Source: Nageia nagi
Lineage: Eukaryota > Pinophyta
Assembly (NCBI GenBank): GCA_050084985.1
Contig: JBITNC010000001.1
Location: 67,084,001-67,148,000 of the forward strand
Direction: 5' to 3'
Length of the DNA: 64,000 nucleotides
Positions 58,770-64,000 of the stretch are shown here, piece after piece. A program made the position numbers and the translations under genes. Numbering within the stretch: position 1 is the first letter of the stretch; every line of letters starts with the position of its first letter. The notes beneath the pieces were generated by a model. It was given only the letters and a program-made list of their open reading frames with translations. It was not told where the DNA came from and did not search any database.

Positions 58770-61190
58770 AAGTATAATGTTCAAGTCAACCTACTTATTA
58801 ATGTCTTCAACTACCAAGTTAGCAACCTTAACTTCACTAGCAATCATTCCTTGACTAGCCACTTCCTTATTTACGTCCCGGATCTCTAAGTTGAATAAGG
58901 TGCGAGATTATCTCAAAGCCCGTGCATTTATAATGATGTTGTGCTTCATTCTTGATGAACAAACAATCTCGGCTGGGACCTCTTTTGTTTCAACTGTGAC
59001 AACGAATTTTATAGCCTTATTCTTTCTCGAGTAGAGCTTGTCCTTGTAGGTGACTTTGCATATAGTAGTAGTGAGAGTATCAATTTGTCAAAGTTCTTCA
59101 TTTTCAACTTCGAAATCTTCTCCTTGCAGAGATAATTTGAACTCAGGTTTCCCAGCACTACAACCATGTTGAAGCGTTTGGGTTTCTTATGTGGATTTCC
59201 ACACGGGACCATCTCTCCTTCTTCAATGATATAGGTATCATGCTCTACTTGTCTTTTCTTCCTACGTACGTCATCATTTTCTCTGTCTTCTTCCTAATTT
59301 CCATCATCTTCCCTAGAAGATGATGCCATTGTCCTAGATCTTGATGTACACCTTCTAAGGAGCGAATTTTGGGATGCTACTCCTACTGCTTGTTGTACAA
59401 TCATATCAATCACGAGATTGTCTTTATCAAGAATCTCTATTGCTTTACCAACTTCTACTCTATTAAAGGCAATGTCTCAATTCACTTCCATGTCGATGTT
59501 AATGATTGCATTAAGATCCATCTCTTCATCAAACTTTGTCGAGATACTCGATCCATAGTTGTCAGAACTTGATGATGATGTACTAGGATTCGAATTCATG
59601 CGAGCGCCACTTCGATTCAAATCTTGTGCGAGATCTATCGTATTCTCCAAGTGTTTGAACAGTTGAGGGATCCAGCATAACATTAGTTTCAATAGTTTCT
59701 CCGGAGATACTATTGGTAGCATATTGCCCTTTTTGTCCTTGCGTCAGGGTCACTGAGGGTGATATTATAGGGATAACATACCCATGGCATGGGGGTACTA
59801 TGACCTGTGCCTCAGCTTTCAGCCTAGCAACTTTTTTGGCTTCTCTTTGTTTCTCTTCTTTTTTCAATTCCCTCTGAATCTGTTGAACCTACAAGCTATC
59901 TTGAATGTTCTTGTACCTTTCTATATTGCTGACGAACATATGTGGATATGATAAACCCCATCTTTTCTCAAAAAACGCATCAATCACTCCATCAAGATCA
60001 TAGTGATCTACAGCTACCTCAGTTTGGAATTGATAAACTGCCAACTCCTACTCTATCAAGTTGATTTGATGCCAAGTAGTGCATCATACATTCCAATGAT
60101 AATTGGTAATTGGTAAATGGTAAGTTGGTGAAGATTTCTTTGTTGATACCTTATCATGTAGCCTAAGAAAGTGTCTAGAAAATTCCATGAGAATGAGTCG
60201 ATCACTTGCATAGCAAGGCAGCTTGTAGGGAGCTTCTTGGAACCATAGATTCTGATATACAAAAATTCTATGTCTTCCATTTAGAAGTCTGTATGTCCCT
60301 TGATACCAGTAGCAACTTCATTTGATATTCTACATAAGTTGCTTTTGACCATGATCTCTTCATATATTTTTCCATCAAAACCCGTATTCATCATCATCCA
60401 ATTACCGTCATTCCATCTGTTGTGAGAATAGAACCATAGGAAACTCTCCCATACTAGGTGCGTGGGGTCAAATAAGAATTCAATGTCAACAATGGAAGTT
60501 ACCCTCTCCCTACTGTGAAAGAGTAGGAACACTAGGTAAGAGTTCATGTAGATTTCTTTGCCGGCCTGCACGGTTTTCAACTATTGGGCCAAACAATCGC
60601 TAATCACTCTACTCCACCTTATGCCTTTACCGCTACTAATTATATCTATAAACCTTGCAAACTCTGGCCGGAATTTGGTATTGTCTTTTGTTCGATCAAT
60701 ATGGAGTGCAGTCATATAATATTGGAAACTATAGGATAATTTTTTTCTCTTAAATTTCACCAAGGTTTTCCCAATGATGTGCTTACAATCATTAGCTAAC
60801 CAAGCTCTAACCAAATCACTGCATTATTTTTATGCAAGAGTCCATGTCTTCTATTGTCGTAATGCTTTCCCAGTTCATAGCACATCTCTAGGAAGGGTGA
60901 GGCAAATGACACCATCGATATCATTACTAGTAAGGATGATCTCCATGTGTTGTTTACTAGTAAAGCAAGATCCATACATTGTATCTTTGTCAATGTTTTG
61001 ATTGGGTCCAAGAAGTTACAATCCGTATATCCACCTTCATTCAGACGATCAATGATATTTGCTATGGGCACCACCGGCTCTGTAGTATGTTCAAGGGTAA
61101 TGTGGCTTTCCATCATGAGCCTTTTTTGCTTCCAGGCTTTGATCATGTTAAGTGAACAACACATTGTTAGGAAAGCCCTAGCAACTATCT
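58770..61190 (-). pseudogene. Unnamed repeat-borne ORF family, copy E
   Basis: Minus strand. N-terminal module 61164-60796 (122 open codons): FLDPIKTLTKI, VSFASPFLEMCYELGKHY. Then KFRPEFARFIDIISSGKG, IRWSRVISDCLAQ (60.65-60.58 kb), EIYMNSYLVFLLFHSRE, FDPTHLVWESFLWF, WMMMNTGF, ISNEVATGIKGHTDF (60.55-60.28 kb), and IEFLYIRIYGSKKLPTS near 60.27 kb. Further on: a Lys/Arg-rich helical stretch KKEEKQREAKKVARLKAEAQ near 59.85 kb, a serine-rich acidic segment STSSSSSDNYGSS near 59.57 kb, and Lys/Glu-rich sequence to about 58.8 kb. Recognisable coding ends at the start of the copy-D leader, so it is either complete there or cut by it. Stops and shifts occur between the open pieces. Confidence 0.82.
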
Positions 61191-61970
61191 GACACTTTTA
61201 GGCAGAAAGAAAATATTGGAAATTTTCATAAGTGTGCCATCATTGAAAGTGAGTGAAATTGGAATGATACCAAGGTAACTAACTCTAAGGGGGAAGTGCC
61301 TTGGGAAGACTTTGGGAAAATTTGGGATTTTTGGAATATTTTTCGACATTTTTGCTCACAAATGGAGCTTGCTGGAAAACAATAGACTTATCATAATTTT
61401 GCCAATGAAAGAGAGGGCAAATTAGGAAAAATGGTCAAATGATGTTGGAATTGGTTTCTAACACCTTAGGTAGATGGGGAATGAAGGGAGAAGATGTTTT
61501 GGATTTTGAAACGGTCACTTCCGACTTGAAAAACACATTTTAGTGCACTTTGGAAATTTTCATGGATTTTTTCAAAAAAAAAAATTGAAAAACTTGGATT
61601 TTAGGCACTCTGATCTTGGATATTGGAACTTTTTTGTGTTTTTTTGGCTGAAATTAAAAATGATCCCAAGGGTATTGGGTATCCAAATATGTAATCCAAT
61701 TTGAAATCTGAAAAAATTATTTCTCACGGGTTTGGGATCTTGGAAATTGAAAAACTTGAAAAAATTGGATATAAGTGTGAGAGTGCCCTAGGATCTTTGA
61801 GTTTGGTGATAAAAAGGTGTTTGGCTACGGTCTCAAGACACCAAATATTGCTCCAAGGCTGAAAGTTGGGTTTTCCTCCTTTCTTAGCTCTCCAATTCTT
61901 CAAAAACATGGCAATATGTAGATGCAAATAATAATTGTGAGCAATATGGAGGGGTGACGGTGTATTTATA

Positions 61971-61980
61971 GACTTTAGAC
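61971..61980 (-). promoter_or_regulatory. Candidate TATA box of copy E
   Basis: TATAAATACA on the minus strand about 0.8 kb upstream of the first codons of copy E. Confidence 0.45.
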
Positions 61981-62439
61981 TCAATATATGCCACATGTCA
62001 ACACCACATTAACCAAAAAAGATGACTTTTTGCATTTTTCATGTTTGCTGAAAATTTAAAAACTTGCCAAATTTGCGCCTATTAATAGGAGGAGGAGGTT
62101 TGGACAAATTTGCATGCTCTTAGAGGCAAAGTTGAAGGATTATGCATGCTCCTTCACATTTGGATTCTAAAACTTGGTATTTTTGAAGAAATATCCATAT
62201 ATTTAATCTTTTTTGCTTTTCAATCATTTTGGAGGATAAATCCATGGTTTGGAGGAGTTTTTCTAGTCCAAATTGCACACTTGGAAGACCAAAATCATGT
62301 AGAATCACAAAACCTAGCTCATAAAGGCCAGAAATTGCAATTTTCGCAAGTTTTGGGCATCAAAAAGCTTGGCATAGGTTTTACAAGGCATACAGAGTTT
62401 TTTCGAAGTTTCAAAAGTTAGATATCTTGGAAAACCAAT

Positions 62440-63260
62440 GACTAAGATTTAGGGGGGCAATTATTGCTCATTTTCAATAATTTCAAGAGCAAAGTTGCTC
62501 AATTTGCCATTTTCCACCCTACCTATCTCTCCAATTTTGATTTTAGAAATTTTGAAAATTTGGTAAATTTTTTAAGCTCTCTCATTGGCTGCCCACTTTT
62601 TTCATGATTTTGAAGGAGTAGATAAAATTTTTTTCAAAAAGTTATAACATAAAATTTCTGCAAAATTGGATTTCACATGCTTCTATGATAAAAAATTTCA
62701 AAACTTACAAAAAATTTCAAAACTTGGAAAACCAGGACCTATGATTTTAGGGGCAAATTTTGATCATTTTCACTAGTTCCAAGAGCAAAGTTGCTCAATT
62801 TAGGATTTCCCATTTTATGTCTTTCTCTAATTTTGATTTTACAAATATTTGAATTTTTGGAAAATTTTCGAGTCCTGTCATTGGCTGTCCAGTTTTTCAT
62901 GATTTTAGAGAAGTAGATCTTAGTTTCTTGAAACACGCAAAACATCAATCTTGAGTGGAATTACATATTACAACCCATGAAGCTCAAAAAAATCATTTTT
63001 GACCAATTTTAGGCCTCCATAATGCTAGGCGCAGGTTTGACAAGTTTTGGAATGTTCAAGCCAAGTTTGAAAAGTTCTAAAACTTGGCAAATCCCCCTAG
63101 CAAATTGGAGGGAAAATATTGAGTTTTTTCAAAATTTCCAAGAGCGAAGTACTTATTTTATCATTTGGCATCACACCTTTCTCTTAGATTTTCTATTTGA
63201 CAACTTTGGAATTTTGGGAAAATTCGAAGCATTCCTATTGGCTGCCCTTAACTCCTCTAT
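62440..63260. repeat. ~0.3-kb repeat in the leader of copy E, about three diverged copies
   Basis: Each copy runs through a GGCAAATTNTGATCATTTTC-like part, CAAGAGCAAAGTTGCTC, a TCTCTAATTTTGATTTT part and CATTGGCTG. Anchors for the CATTGGCTG (or TATTGGCTG) string are near 62584, 62879 and 63237. Confidence 0.6.
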
Positions 63261-64000
63261 TATCATTTTTCTGTTTTTTCCACTTTTGAGGGAGCAAAGT
63301 TTGTCCAAATTACAAACTTGAAAAACCAATTTGATGTACAATTGCATTCTCCATGCTCTCAAGCTCAAAAATTTCGAAGTGTACTCTCCATAATGCTAGA
63401 CACAAGTTTTCCCTAGTTTGGAATATTTAGGAAAAATTCAAAAACATGGCAAATCCACCTTAGGAATGTTTTCCCTATTTTATCATTTGTCATCACACCT
63501 TTCTCTTAGATTTTCATTCCAACTTCATTCAAAAAAACACATTTTTCTAGGTCTATGCTCAACTCCATACATCTTGGAAGCATCACTTCTATGTATTCAT
63601 CTCGTCCCCTAGGGAGCTCCTCCGACCGGAACTAAAAGATTCGAAGCCAAAATGAGCCTGAAACCGGATTCTTCATCACCTTGTGTCATCAAACTCTCTG
63701 TTATCAAGAATCTACATTGCCTATCCAACACTGGAAGGAAGCATTTGCTTGCTAATTTGATCACTTTGGACAAACACTAGTTTGGTGCCTGGATGCCTTC
63801 AATACTCTAGTGATCCTACGTTGAATAAACTGCTTCATATTATCCATGATAACATTCCTTCAAAATGTTGTAGAACTATCTCTTGGACCATCTCACTTGT
63901 GAGCCTTGTCCATTCTAGTTCGCTATATTTGCAAAACCTAGCTCCCCAAAATGCTGCATCTTGGGGTGTGTTGTCCAGACACAACAACAAATGGGCATGC

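Larger units (their letters stand above)
61191..63986 (-). other. Leader of copy E
   Basis: About 2.8 kb, AT-rich, no gene. On the minus strand it starts TGTTGTGTCTGGACAACAC at 63986, matching the start of element B at 30969. It contains several diverged copies of a segment with CAAGAGCAAAGTTGCTCAATTT and ATTGGCTGCCC strings (near 62480-62600, 62775-62890 and 63140-63250), i.e. an internal repeat of roughly 0.3 kb. A TATA box lies at 61971-61980. Confidence 0.65.

Noticed and set aside
1-64000. tRNA, rRNA or intact host protein-coding genes
   Set aside because: I looked for conserved tRNA boxes, rRNA strings and long spliced coding patterns by eye and found none; a computed scan could still find a short one.

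Overview
The window looks like non-genic chromosomal DNA from a plant with a very large, repeat-packed genome; a conifer or other gymnosperm is my inference, and the species cannot be read from the sequence. It is AT-rich, has no intact host gene that I can recognise, and nearly all detectable coding sequence is decayed retroelement. Reading frames are broken by stops and frameshifts, so the entries below are mostly relics placed by protein motifs rather than open frames.

Layout. 1-4902: a plus-strand Ty1/copia relic whose RNase H is split by a 1.77-kb solo LTR (1701-3471). 4.9-6.2 kb: a minus-strand copia RNase H and LTR. 8.2-9.6 kb: a relic (copy A) of an unnamed ORF family that recurs through the window. 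12.5-32.1 kb: a deep nest. A plus-strand copia (protease and integrase at 12.5-13.7 kb, RT at 24.4-25.2 kb, RNase H plus 3' LTR at 31.0-32.1 kb) is broken by a minus-strand copia (13.7-24.4 kb), itself broken by a 6.6-kb LINE (16606-23213), and again by a 5.73-kb element (25237-30969) with a perfect 5-bp target duplication. 33.4-35.9 kb: a Ty3/gypsy pol relic. 40-41.4 kb: a deleted plus-strand member of the unnamed family (copy F). 45.9-49.4 kb: a telomere-like composite minisatellite followed by a 1.48-kb tandem duplication. 49.4-64 kb: three more unnamed-family copies (C, D, E), all on the minus strand, head to tail.

The most interesting content is the unnamed family. Copies A to F share several conserved protein blocks, a serine/glutamate-rich acidic segment and, where visible, similar termini. 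Copy B is bounded by TGT...ACA ends and an AAACT duplication, and removing it restores the reading frame of the copia it interrupts. It carries no RT, integrase or transposase that I can recognise and no obvious LTR pair. The leaders of copies C and D carry an irregular array of about 15 related stem-loop units.

All identifications are by eye. Boundaries given to the base are those supported by target duplications or terminal motifs; the others are approximate.
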